Part shown: positions 19,188 to 27,873 of the stretch, one piece after another
How the letters are laid out: each line of letters opens with the position of its first letter
Position numbering within the stretch: the first letter of the stretch is position 1
Source of the DNA: Microvirga calopogonii
GTDB lineage: Bacteria > Pseudomonadota > Alphaproteobacteria > Rhizobiales > Beijerinckiaceae
Assembly: GCF_003347665.1 (NCBI RefSeq)
Contig: NZ_QDGA01000007.1
Location: 85,952 to 149,951, forward strand
DNA: 64,000 bases
Reading direction: 5' to 3'
The notes under the pieces: model-generated
What the model was told of the DNA's origin: nothing
Database searches by the model: none
Seen by the model: the letters and a program-made list of their open reading frames with translations, nothing else
Translations under genes and position numbers: made by a program

Positions 19188-19212
19188 TCACCTCTCCCTC
19201 AAGGAGAGGTGA
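19188..19212. repeat. Short perfect hairpin, intergenic
   Basis: TCACCTCTCC and GGAGAGGTGA pair perfectly around loop CTCAA. It is the core of a widespread Hyphomicrobiales intergenic repeat and lies between the divergent chemoreceptor and 120-residue gene. No T-run follows. Confidence 0.5.
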
Positions 19213-19334
19213 ACCGCCACCTGAACTTTGGGGCTGCGAGGTGCTCGACGCCCGCCCCATCGGGATTGACAGGGAGCCGGTGGTGCAGGCTATCGGTTGG
19301 CGCGCCGGATGGCAGTGCTTCGGGAGGAACGGGT

Positions 19335-19697
19335 TTGGTCAAGAAAATCGGCTCAAAGGCCTGGCGGGTCCAGGTGTCGGACGACGGCGCGATCATCGGC
19401 TTAGGGGTCCGCACCGAGACGGACCGGGAATACGAGGTTCTCCTCAGCGCGGTGGATTCCACGCCCATCGTGACGGACCTGCTCGGCGAGATGGTGCGGA
19501 CACACCGGGGCAAGCCGCCGAGGGAGTTCGCCCCGAATGCCGGGCCGAACCATTTCAAGAGCGTGCCGGTGCAGCCCTTGAGCACGCGCATCGAGCATGG
19601 CGGCGAGAAGCCCGTGCTCGTCCTGGATTTCGGCGGAACGGTCCTGAAAGTGGCCATCGACCCCGCTCAGCTCCAGCGGGATTTGAGTGCGCTGTAG
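19335..19697 (+). CDS. Conserved-looking hypothetical protein, 120 residues
   Basis: The frame runs upstream without a start; TTG at 19335 is chosen because GGGAGG lies seven bases before it and it gives [12 protein letters not shown]. The product is soluble, with a beta-rich middle and two [19 protein letters not shown] strands at the end. No domain recognised. It is isolated, convergent with the sugar ABC transporter operon (37 bases between stops). Confidence 0.55.
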   Translation: MVKKIGSKAWRVQVSDDGAIIGLGVRTETDREYEVLLSAVDSTPIVTDLLGEMVRTHRGKPPREFAPNAGPNHFKSVPVQPLSTRIEHGGEKPVLVLDFGGTVLKVAIDPAQLQRDLSAL

Positions 19698-19733
19698 AGC
19701 GTTGATCTCGGCACTCCGCGCAACGTGGCGGAC

Positions 19734-20720
19734 CTACCCCGTGACGCGGGCGCCACGCCCGTAGACGAGCAGCATGGCGATGATGACGCTCCCATAGATG
19801 ATCTGGCGTCCGGCCTCGGGCATCTGCATGATGGAGAGGACCGAGTTCAACAGCACGATCAGGATGACGCCCACGAGGGTGCCGAGATAGCGTCCTCGTC
19901 CGCCCAGGATGTTGGTGCCGCCGATGACCACGGCCGCGATCGCCGGCAGCAGATAGGCATCGCCCATGCCCTGGTAGGCCTTGGTCGAGTACCCGGCCAG
20001 CAGCACGCCGGCAAGGCCCGCTGCCGCGCCCGAAAGTGCGAAGGCGATGAGGATCACGCGGTTCGTGTCGATGCCCGAGAGAAAGGCGGCTCGCTCACGA
20101 TTGCCGATGGCATAGATGGAACGGCCGAGAGTCGTGCGCGTCAGGATCGCCACGACCACCACGGAGACGGCGAGCCACACGAGGAGCGCCATCGGGATCA
20201 CGCCGCCGACGCGGGCGACCGCAAGATATTGCATCAGGTCCGTCGCTGCCGTCTGCGGGGCGAAGCCGCCGGTATGCGCCACCATGAGGCCGCGCATCAC
20301 GGCATTCATGCCGAGCGTGAAGATCATGGAGGGCACGCGCAGATACGCGACGCCGAGCCCGTTGACGATGCCGACGAGGAGGCCGACGCCGATACCAGCG
20401 GGAATCGCCCAGGGACCGCCGAAGGCGGTTGCCATCATGGCGGCGGCGGTCAGGGTCCAGGGCACCGAAAGGTCGATATGGCCGAGCAGGATGACGACCA
20501 TGAGACCTGCCGCCACGATGCCGAGAAAGGACCCCACCTGCAGCTGCTGCAGTAGATATTGCGGCTGAAGGAGCGGCGCGCTGCCCTGCGTGTAGAGCGT
20601 GTAGCCTGTCCCGACGAGCAGGATGAGCAGGACGAAGCCGGCCGCGAAGACCACGGGCTTGTCGTCGGGCCCGAGGCGCAGGCTCCTCGGCGCGATGGTC
20701 ATGTCGGCGGCTCTACTCAC
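19734..20720 (-). CDS. Sugar ABC transporter permease, second subunit (CUT2)
   Basis: An inner-membrane permease of the RbsC/BPD_transp_2 family, 328 residues from GTG at 20720, which overlaps the upstream stop as GTGA and has GAGGTG before it; an ATG six codons later (20702) is an alternative. Eight to ten hydrophobic segments; the family stretch AIAAVVIGGTNILGGRGRYLGT is present. It should pair with the permease encoded just upstream to import a sugar. A much longer frame in the same phase upstream is a shadow of the neighbour. Confidence 0.9.
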   Translation of the reverse strand: MSRAADMTIAPRSLRLGPDDKPVVFAAGFVLLILLVGTGYTLYTQGSAPLLQPQYLLQQLQVGSFLGIVAAGLMVVILLGHIDLSVPWTLTAAAMMATAFGGPWAIPAGIGVGLLVGIVNGLGVAYLRVPSMIFTLGMNAVMRGLMVAHTGGFAPQTAATDLMQYLAVARVGGVIPMALLVWLAVSVVVVAILTRTTLGRSIYAIGNRERAAFLSGIDTNRVILIAFALSGAAAGLAGVLLAGYSTKAYQGMGDAYLLPAIAAVVIGGTNILGGRGRYLGTLVGVILIVLLNSVLSIMQMPEAGRQIIYGSVIIAMLLVYGRGARVTG

Positions 20721-21817
20721 CGGAACACCTCGAGCTTGTTCTTGAGACGCAGCAGCTTCAGGCCACCGAGGCTCACGGCGGCGAGAAGCACGAGCCCCTC
20801 GAAGAGAGGCTGCAGAAGGGGGGCCACGTCGAAGATGCGGAAGTTGAAGGAGATCGTGCGCAGCACCATCGCGCCGATCATGGACCCGACGGCGCTGCCG
20901 GTGCCCCCGAGAAGCGAGGTGCCGCCGATGACCACGGCCGCGATGGAATTCAGCGTATAGGCTCCGGCCTGGGGAATGTCGGCGTTGCCCGACGAGGTCT
21001 GGAGCGCAAGGAACAGGCCGCCGAGACCGGCGAAGAGGCCGGCCAACGTGAAGGCCGCGAGCTTCGCCCGGTTGATCGGCAGGCCCGACATGTAGGCGGC
21101 GCTCTCGGAGGATCCGATTGCATAGACCGTGCGCCCCGTGACGGAACGGGTGAACGGCACCCAGATCACGAGCACGATCAGCGCGAGCAGGACGAGCGGC
21201 ACCGGGATCCACGCGAAGGGCTGCAGCCAGGCGACCTCGCCGCCGTCGAAGAGCCCGAAGGTTGACGCGAACTCGCGTACGTCGCTCGTTACGGCCCAGG
21301 ACAGGTCCTCCTGCACCTTGCCGCCGGGTGTCGGCCGCAGGATGAGGGCGAGCCCCATATAGATCGCGCTCGTGGCGAGCGTCGCGATGATGGGCTGGAT
21401 GCGTCCATAGACGACCACGCATCCGTTCACGAAGCCGCATGCGGCGCCTGATGCGATGCAGGCCGCGATGCCGAGCGCGATCTCGGCCGGGCTGCCGTCG
21501 ACGAGGTGGCTGGCGATGCAGCCCACGAGGGTCATCACGGCGCCGACCGAAAGATCGAGGCCCGCCATCAGCACGGGCACCGTCTGCGCCATGGACACGA
21601 GCGCCAGGGCGAAGACCTCGTTGGCGTTCTGGATCAGGATCTGCCCCGTGAAACCGCGGGGATGGCTCACCTGGTAGAACAGGTAGAGCACGAGGAAGAG
21701 CGCAAGCGCACCGAGGATGCCGGCGTGCTGCCGCCACCTCAGACCCAGGTCGGCACCCCACCGGCGGGCCTTCTCCTGCGGTTCTGCTGCGGCGGGAGTG
21801 AGCACCGTGTCAGACAT
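20717..21817 (-). CDS. Sugar ABC transporter permease, first subunit (CUT2)
   Basis: A 366-residue RbsC-like permease with about ten membrane helices and the signature AAVVIGGTSLLGGTGSAVGS. Unlike its partner it has a 35-residue cytoplasmic N-terminal leader. It starts eight bases inside the end of the ATPase gene and its stop overlaps the second permease, so the three are translationally coupled. Two different permeases imply a heterodimeric channel. Confidence 0.93.
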   Translation of the reverse strand: MSDTVLTPAAAEPQEKARRWGADLGLRWRQHAGILGALALFLVLYLFYQVSHPRGFTGQILIQNANEVFALALVSMAQTVPVLMAGLDLSVGAVMTLVGCIASHLVDGSPAEIALGIAACIASGAACGFVNGCVVVYGRIQPIIATLATSAIYMGLALILRPTPGGKVQEDLSWAVTSDVREFASTFGLFDGGEVAWLQPFAWIPVPLVLLALIVLVIWVPFTRSVTGRTVYAIGSSESAAYMSGLPINRAKLAAFTLAGLFAGLGGLFLALQTSSGNADIPQAGAYTLNSIAAVVIGGTSLLGGTGSAVGSMIGAMVLRTISFNFRIFDVAPLLQPLFEGLVLLAAVSLGGLKLLRLKNKLEVFR

Positions 21818-23339
21818 GAGCCGGCTCCCGCCGCTCGGCGATGTTGAGCGCGCTGGCGATCAGGTTGCGCTCCGTGATGTCCTCGCCTTCCAGTTCGCGG
21901 ATGATGCGGCCGTCATACATGACGGCGACCCGGTCGCAGCAGCCGATCAGTTCCTCGTAATCGGTCGAGTAGAACAGGATGCAGGCGCCCTCCTCCGCGA
22001 GCTCACGCATGAGCCGGTAAATCTCCTGCTTCGTTCCGACGTCGATGCCGCGGGTCGGGTCGTTGAGCAGGATCACGTCGGGCTCCGTCGCGAGCCACTT
22101 GGCGAGCACCACCTTCTGCTGGTTCCCGCCCGACAGGGTCGAAACCGGATCGCCCGCATTGCCGATCTTGATCCGCAGCTGTTCGATGGCCCGCTCCACG
22201 GCACGCCGGGTGCGGCCCGCATCGATGAACATTCCGTGCGAGAGACGATCGAGCGAGGCCATGGCGATGTTGTCGGCGATCGACATGGAGAGAATGAGCC
22301 CTTCGCTTTTGCGGTCCTCCGGCACGAGCGCCATCCGGGCCCGTCCGCTCTTGGCGGCCTTCGGCGATGTCGCGGCCATGGGCTCGCCTTCGAGGGTCAC
22401 CGTGCCCCGGACGCCGCGCAGGACGCCGAAGAGAGCGAGCAGCAGTTCCTTCTGACCCTGCCCGTCGAGACCGCCCAGCCCCACGATCTCGCCGCGCCCC
22501 GCCTCGAGTCCGACGCCGTTGAGGCGGTTCTCCCACGATAGATCCCGGATCGTCACGAGGGGCGGCGGACGCGGCCGCCTGGGCTTTGGCGGAAACTGCC
22601 CTTCGATCTCGCGCCCGATCATGAGGCCGATGATCTCGTCGGGACTTCGGGCACCCTTGGCGAAGGTTTCGATGTGCCGCCCGTTGCGAAACACGGAGCA
22701 GCGATCCGCCAGCGCGTCGATCTCGTGCATGCGATGGGAGATGTAGAGGATGCTTAAGTTCCGCGCCTTCAGCTCGAACAGCATGCGATAGACCCGGTCC
22801 ACGTCGGCGGAGGTCAGGGCCGAGGTCGCCTCGTCGAGGATGAGAAGCTTCGGATCGCGGCCGAGCGCCTTCGCGATCTCGACCATCTGTCGCCGGGAGA
22901 GCGGCAGGTCCGACACGCGGCTCAAGGGGTTGATGTCCTCGCAGCCGACGCGGGCGAGCAGTTCCTCCGATCGCCGGCGCTGCGCGCGGCCGTCGATGAA
23001 CCCGAACCGGCGCGGCGGGCTCGACAGGGTGATGTTGTCGGCGACCGTGAGCTCCGGCATGAGAGAGAGCTCCTGGAAGATGCACACGATCCCGGCCCGG
23101 TTCGCCGCCGACGGGTTCGGAAACGAGACGGGGGCGCCCTCGAGCATCATGCGGCCTTCGTCCGGCTGGACGACGCCCGCCATGATCTTCATCAGGGTCG
23201 ACTTCCCGGCCCCGTTCTCACCCAGGACGGCGTGGATCGATCCGCGGCTGCAGGCGAAATCCACATCCCGCAAGGCATGGACGCCGCCATAGCGTTTGGA
23301 GATGTTCTCGAGGGCGAAGAAAGGCGCTGGTGCGGGCAT
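21810..23339 (-). CDS. Sugar ABC transporter ATP-binding protein with two ATPase domains
   Basis: A 509-residue RbsA/XylG-type protein. The first domain has a full Walker A (GENGAGKST, about 40-48), signature LSRRQMVEIAKAL and Walker B LLILDEATSAL. The second has a degenerate P-loop GLDGQGQKE but an intact signature LSGGNQQKVVLAKW and DVILLNDPTRG, as is normal in CUT2 transporters. It energises import by the two downstream permeases from the cytoplasmic face. Confidence 0.95.
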   Translation of the reverse strand: MPAPAPFFALENISKRYGGVHALRDVDFACSRGSIHAVLGENGAGKSTLMKIMAGVVQPDEGRMMLEGAPVSFPNPSAANRAGIVCIFQELSLMPELTVADNITLSSPPRRFGFIDGRAQRRRSEELLARVGCEDINPLSRVSDLPLSRRQMVEIAKALGRDPKLLILDEATSALTSADVDRVYRMLFELKARNLSILYISHRMHEIDALADRCSVFRNGRHIETFAKGARSPDEIIGLMIGREIEGQFPPKPRRPRPPPLVTIRDLSWENRLNGVGLEAGRGEIVGLGGLDGQGQKELLLALFGVLRGVRGTVTLEGEPMAATSPKAAKSGRARMALVPEDRKSEGLILSMSIADNIAMASLDRLSHGMFIDAGRTRRAVERAIEQLRIKIGNAGDPVSTLSGGNQQKVVLAKWLATEPDVILLNDPTRGIDVGTKQEIYRLMRELAEEGACILFYSTDYEELIGCCDRVAVMYDGRIIRELEGEDITERNLIASALNIAERREPAHV

Positions 23340-23365
23340 GGGGCCTCTTCGACAATCAGAGGAGC

Positions 23366-23395
23366 GTCCTGCCCGAACGTTCGTCCGGACAGGAC
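23366..23395 (-). terminator. Stem-loop between binding-protein and ATPase genes
   Basis: Ten-base arms (nine of ten pair) around a ten-base loop in the 81-base gap. Hairpins here commonly limit read-through so that the binding protein is made in excess of the membrane components; that role is inferred. Confidence 0.45.
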
Positions 23396-23420
23396 CCAGG
23401 GTGCTTTGACCGCATGCCTC

Positions 23421-24551
23421 CTACTGCGTGTTCTTGGCGTCCTTCGACATGATCTCAGGCGCCGTCACGTTCACGCCGCAGGCCGGGAATTCATTGGCGG
23501 CGAAGAAATTGTCGGAGAGGTTCGACCAGTAGTTCACGTTGTCCTTGAGGGTCGTGTAGTCGACAGCGGGAATCGGCACCGAGATGAGCTGAGGCATCGG
23601 GTTGCCTTCGAGCGCCGAGAGCGCAGCCTTCATGGAGATGGCCACGAGACCCGGCGACTGGCTGTAGGAGAAGCCCTTCAGCCCCTCGCCCGCATGCTGC
23701 GCGATGAGCTTGCGGTAGCCGTTCTCGCCCTCGCCCGCCATGGGCACGAAGGGATGCTTCGCGTCCATCATGGCGCGCACGGATCCCGTCGACCCGCCCT
23801 GCGTGAACACGGCTTCGAACTTGCCGTGCACGGCGAGCGCGTCGGCGGTCGCCTTCTGGGCCGTGCCGTCGTCCCAGTTGCCCACCACCTCGACGATCTG
23901 GAACTTCCCTTCCTTCTCCATCACCTCGCGGAATCCGAGATGGCGGTCGCGGTCCACCGAGTTGCCGGGCAGGCCCCGCACCTCGAGGATCTTGCCGTCG
24001 CGCTTCTGCCCCAGCTCTTTCAGGAGATGCCGCGCCGAGAGACGACCGATCTCGAGCTGGTCCTCGTTCACCTGCATGACCTTGTCGGTGTCGAGCACGT
24101 TGTCGAAGGGCACGATCACCACGTTGTTGCGATCCGCCAGACGGATCACGCGGTCGAAGCCCTCAGGCGCCACCGCGATGGTGATGATGGCGTCGTAGCC
24201 CTGGTTGATGAAATCCTCGATGGCGCCGAGCTGCGCGGCGACGTCTGTGCCGGTCGAAACGACCTTCAGCTCCTTGATCTTGTCCTTCATGCCAGGCTGC
24301 TCGGCGTAGGCCTTGGCGGTCTGGATCATCTGGATGCGCCAGGTATTGCCGACGAAGCCGTTCACCACTGCGATGCGATAGGGACCCGGCTTCTTATCCC
24401 ATTGCATGTACTTGGTCTGGGCATTCCACGGCTTGAAGCAGCCCGGATCGGGCCCCGGGCCCGAAACGTTCTTCGGCGCGGCAAGGGACGCAACGGACGA
24501 AAGCAACAGGCCGGAAAATGCGAGTACAGACAGGCGAGCAGCGCGTGCCAT
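23421..24551 (-). CDS. Sugar ABC transporter substrate-binding protein (CUT2, type I fold)
   Basis: A 376-residue periplasmic protein with a Sec signal peptide (cleavage after SLAA, about residue 25) and the Peripla_BP_4 fold of ribose-type binding proteins (YRIAVVNGFVGNTWR, YDAIITIAVAPEGF, VVIVPFDNVLD, QGGSTGSVRAMM). AGGAGG precedes the ATG by five bases. It is first in the order binding protein, ATPase, permease, permease, and delivers an unidentified sugar. The upstream ThDP enzyme gene is separated by a hairpin. Confidence 0.93.
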   Translation of the reverse strand: MARAARLSVLAFSGLLLSSVASLAAPKNVSGPGPDPGCFKPWNAQTKYMQWDKKPGPYRIAVVNGFVGNTWRIQMIQTAKAYAEQPGMKDKIKELKVVSTGTDVAAQLGAIEDFINQGYDAIITIAVAPEGFDRVIRLADRNNVVIVPFDNVLDTDKVMQVNEDQLEIGRLSARHLLKELGQKRDGKILEVRGLPGNSVDRDRHLGFREVMEKEGKFQIVEVVGNWDDGTAQKATADALAVHGKFEAVFTQGGSTGSVRAMMDAKHPFVPMAGEGENGYRKLIAQHAGEGLKGFSYSQSPGLVAISMKAALSALEGNPMPQLISVPIPAVDYTTLKDNVNYWSNLSDNFFAANEFPACGVNVTAPEIMSKDAKNTQ

Positions 24552-24654
24552 ATGATCCTCCTAGGATGGCGTTCTTCCCGGATCTGGTTCGTCTGTCGCG
24601 AACCTGGACCAACTAGCATGTTAGGTCGCGCCGTTGCGTAAGACAAGCGCAGGC

Positions 24655-24677
24655 GCCCGGGAAGATACCTCCCGGGC
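24655..24677 (-). terminator. Hairpin between the ThDP enzyme and transporter genes
   Basis: GCCCGGGA and TCCCGGGC form an eight-base-pair G+C stem with a seven-base loop after the ThDP enzyme gene (reverse strand). It suggests separate transcription of the transporter operon. Confidence 0.5.
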
Positions 24678-24710
24678 ACCCGACCAAAACGGATGATGCG
24701 ACCGGCGGCT

Positions 24711-26504
24711 TTAAGACTTGTCTTTCGACGGCAGGATCGATCCGACGATCTCGCGCGCCGTGTTCGCCAGCACGCTTCCGGTATCGGGATCGCCCTTGAC
24801 GAGCGCTCCCATGAAGTGGCGCGCCTGCTTCAGGGTGATGTGAGGCGGAAGAGGCGGCACGTTGGGGTCGGTCACCATGTCGAGCACGAAGGGCCGGTCC
24901 GCCGCGAGCGCCCTGTCCCACGCCGGGCCGATCTGCTCCGGATCCTCGACGCGTAGCCCGTCGAGGCCGATGGACTTCGCGAACTGGGCATAAGGCACGT
25001 CGGGCAGCGCCTGCGAGGATTCCCATTTGGGGTCACCCGATTGCACCCTCTCCTCCCAGGTGACGTAGGCGAGGTCGCGATTGTTCAGGACCATGACGAC
25101 GAAGCGCGGATCGGTCCACCGGTCGCGGTACTTCGCGATGGTGATGAGTTCGGCAAGGCCGTTCATCTGCATGGCGCCGTCGCCGACGAGCGCGATCACC
25201 GGCCGGTCCGGATGGGCGAACTTCGCCGCGATGGCATAGGGCACCGCGCATCCCATGGTCGCCAGGGTTCCGGAGACGGAGCCCATCATGCCGCGCCGGA
25301 ACGCGAGGTCGCGCGCATACCACACGGTGGTCGTGCCGCTGTCGGCGGTCACGATGCAGCGGTCGGGCAGACGCGGCGACAGCTCCGTCGCGACCTGCTG
25401 AGGATTGATCGGTTGAGCGGCCGCCGCGGCCATGCCGGCGAGCTGCTTGCGCGAGTCCTCGATGTTCGTCTCGATGGTCTCGCGCCAGGACCGGTCGGAC
25501 TTCTCGTCGAGGAGCGGCAGCAGGGCCGCCAAGGTGGCGGCCGCATCGCCCACGAGGTTGACCTCCATGGGATAGCGCAGGCCCAGCATGCCGGCATCGA
25601 GATCGATCTGAACGCCCCGGGCCTGGCCTTCCTTCGGCAGGAACTCCGTGTAGGGAAAGCTCGACCCGACCATCAGCAAGGTATCGCATTCCGTCATCAG
25701 GTCCCAACTGGCCTTCGTGCCGAGCAGGCCGATGGACCCGGTGCAGAATGGAAGGTCGTCCGGCACCGCGGCTTTGCCGAGAAGCGCCTTGGCGACGCCC
25801 GCGCCCAGGCGCTCCGCGACGGCGATGACTTCGTCCGTCGCCCCAAGCGCTCCGGCTCCGACCAGGATGGCGATCCGCTTGCCCGCATTCAGCACCTCCG
25901 CCGCCCGGCCGAGCGCCGCCGCGTTCGGAACGACGGGCGACATCTCGATCCCGACACCCGAATGCGTCATCCCGTGCTCGCGCGTGGGGTGAACCATCGG
26001 CTCGGCCTGGAGGTCGTTGGGAAGGATCACGCACGTGACCCGCCTCTCGGCTTTGGCGATCCGGTAGGCCCGGTCGATCAGATGGCGCACCTGCTCGGGC
26101 GTCGAGGCCGTCTCGACAAAGGCGCCGGCCACGTCCTTGAAGAGCGCCTGCAGATCGAGATCCTGCTGGTAATGCGCCCCAAGGGCCGTGCGGGCCTGCT
26201 GCCCGACGAGGGCCAGGACCGGCTGGTGATCGAGCTTGGCATCGTAGAGACCGTTCAGGAGATGGATGGCCCCGGGCCCCGAGGTCGCGATACAGACCCC
26301 GACCTCGCCCGTGAACTTCGCCTCGGCGCAGGCCATCAGCCCGGCCATTTCCTCATGCCGCGCCTGGACGAACTCGACAGCATCCTCCACGCGCGCCAGT
26401 GCCGCGATCAAGCCGCCGATGCCGTCGCCCGGATAGCCGTAGACCCGGCGTACGCCCCACTCCTGCAAGCGCTGCCATATGAAATCGGCCACTGTCTCTG
26501 CCAT
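24711..26504 (-). CDS. Thiamine diphosphate-dependent enzyme, pyruvate oxidase/acetolactate synthase-like
   Basis: A 597-residue enzyme with the three domains of the POX/AHAS family: PYR (catalytic glutamate in VQARHEEMAG, about residue 52), central Rossmann domain (VGAGALGATDEV) and PP domain with the ThDP motif GDGAMQMNGLAEL...N. It decarboxylates a 2-keto acid; pyruvate oxidase (PoxB-like) is closest in feel but the substrate is not certain. The C-terminal membrane-binding helix of PoxB is not evident. Monocistronic, bounded by a hairpin downstream. Confidence 0.88.
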   Translation of the reverse strand: MAETVADFIWQRLQEWGVRRVYGYPGDGIGGLIAALARVEDAVEFVQARHEEMAGLMACAEAKFTGEVGVCIATSGPGAIHLLNGLYDAKLDHQPVLALVGQQARTALGAHYQQDLDLQALFKDVAGAFVETASTPEQVRHLIDRAYRIAKAERRVTCVILPNDLQAEPMVHPTREHGMTHSGVGIEMSPVVPNAAALGRAAEVLNAGKRIAILVGAGALGATDEVIAVAERLGAGVAKALLGKAAVPDDLPFCTGSIGLLGTKASWDLMTECDTLLMVGSSFPYTEFLPKEGQARGVQIDLDAGMLGLRYPMEVNLVGDAAATLAALLPLLDEKSDRSWRETIETNIEDSRKQLAGMAAAAAQPINPQQVATELSPRLPDRCIVTADSGTTTVWYARDLAFRRGMMGSVSGTLATMGCAVPYAIAAKFAHPDRPVIALVGDGAMQMNGLAELITIAKYRDRWTDPRFVVMVLNNRDLAYVTWEERVQSGDPKWESSQALPDVPYAQFAKSIGLDGLRVEDPEQIGPAWDRALAADRPFVLDMVTDPNVPPLPPHITLKQARHFMGALVKGDPDTGSVLANTAREIVGSILPSKDKS

Positions 26505-26777
26505 AACGGGCTCCTGTCTGGGATCACCCGTTCAACACATGCGGCTCAGGCGGGTTGCATCGCGACGGGCGCCTCGGACGACCTGAAGGCTGAACCTCTT
26601 AAAGTATAATTTTGTATCGTATCGTTTCGATGCCATCATGCCATCGCGTCTGACGCACCGCGCCGACCATGCAACCGATTTTTCGCGGAATCCGTCAGAG
26701 CCGCAGTAGCCGCTCGTGCATTGCTGAGGTAGGAGACGGCAGCTTGGTTTGCCTTGCGACCTGACAGGAACTTTGAA

Positions 26778-27794
26778 GTGTTTGCCGTGCCCCAGCCACC
26801 GTCCAACGAAGCCGAACGGCTCGACTTCCTCTTTTCCTGCGGGATCCTCGACACGTCTCCCGACGAGCGCTTCGACCGCATCACGCGCCTGGCCGCCCAG
26901 TTCTATCAAGCAGATGCTGCGTTCATCGGCTTCATCGACGATCGCTATCAATGGATGAAGTCCATCCAAGGGGAAGGCGTGGGTCCCTGGATCGAGCGGG
27001 ATCGGTCGGTCTGCCAGATCGTGATCTCGTCGGGAAAACCTCTCGTCATCGGAGACATGCAGGCCGATTCACGGCTCGAGGGGCATCCGGTCGTTCCCCT
27101 CCTGCCCTTTCGGTTCTACGCCGGTGTGCCGCTCGTGACGGATGAAGGTGCCGCGGTCGCTTCGCTGTGCATCCTCAAGCGCGAGCCGCAAGCCGCCGAC
27201 GGGTTCAACCTGTCTCCCCTGGAGGATCTCGGGGCGATTGCCATGGATGAGCTCGAACTCTGGCGGCTCAACCGGGAACTCGAACGGGCCTCCACGACCG
27301 ACGGCTTGACCGGCCTGGCGAACCGGCGCGCCTTCGATACGGCGCTCGACCTGGCGTGGCGGCGGCTCCAGCGCACGCGAGAGCCCCTGTCCCTCCTGTT
27401 GCTGGACCTCGACTTCTTCAAGATCCTCAACGACCGCGCCGGACATCCGGCCGGTGACGAGGCGCTTCGGCAATTTGGCCGGATCCTGTCGGAAACGACC
27501 AGCCGGCCGGACGATTTCGCGGCACGCTATGGCGGCGAGGAATTCGCCCTGGTCCTGCCGGATACCGCCGCCGCCGGTGCCTTGGCGGTTGCCCGCACGG
27601 TCAAGGATGCGCTCGCGTCGGCCAAGATCACGCACCCCGGCGGCATCGGCGGGCGCCTGACGGCAAGCATCGGGCTCGCCACCGTCGGCCCTGAGGACGT
27701 GGACAGCGCCGATGCTCTGGTGGCTCGCGCCGACGCGGCCCTCTACCGGGCCAAACAGGAAGGCCGCGACCGCTGCGTCACATGGAGCCCGTGA
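26778..27794 (+). CDS. GAF-GGDEF diguanylate cyclase
   Basis: A 338-residue cytoplasmic protein: a GAF domain (about 15-150) that begins with the family-typical EAERLDFLFSCGILDTSPDE, then a GGDEF domain with active site YGGEEF and an intact inhibitory I-site RPDD five residues before it. It should make c-di-GMP from GTP with product inhibition. The start is uncertain: GTG at 26778 has AGGA upstream at good spacing, GTG at 26787 and TTG at 26754 are alternatives. Divergent from the ThDP enzyme gene. Confidence 0.9.
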   Translation: MFAVPQPPSNEAERLDFLFSCGILDTSPDERFDRITRLAAQFYQADAAFIGFIDDRYQWMKSIQGEGVGPWIERDRSVCQIVISSGKPLVIGDMQADSRLEGHPVVPLLPFRFYAGVPLVTDEGAAVASLCILKREPQAADGFNLSPLEDLGAIAMDELELWRLNRELERASTTDGLTGLANRRAFDTALDLAWRRLQRTREPLSLLLLDLDFFKILNDRAGHPAGDEALRQFGRILSETTSRPDDFAARYGGEEFALVLPDTAAAGALAVARTVKDALASAKITHPGGIGGRLTASIGLATVGPEDVDSADALVARADAALYRAKQEGRDRCVTWSP

Positions 27795-27873
27795 TCGGCC
27801 AAGCGCCATAGTCCTGTCCGCAGGCAGTCTTTATGATGGCCGTGCAGCCCTCGTCAGGCGGCGGGAGACGGCC

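Noticed and set aside
20721..21761. Long N-terminal extension of the second permease
   Set aside because: Arginine- and proline-rich shadow of the first permease; the family start is at 20720 or 20702.
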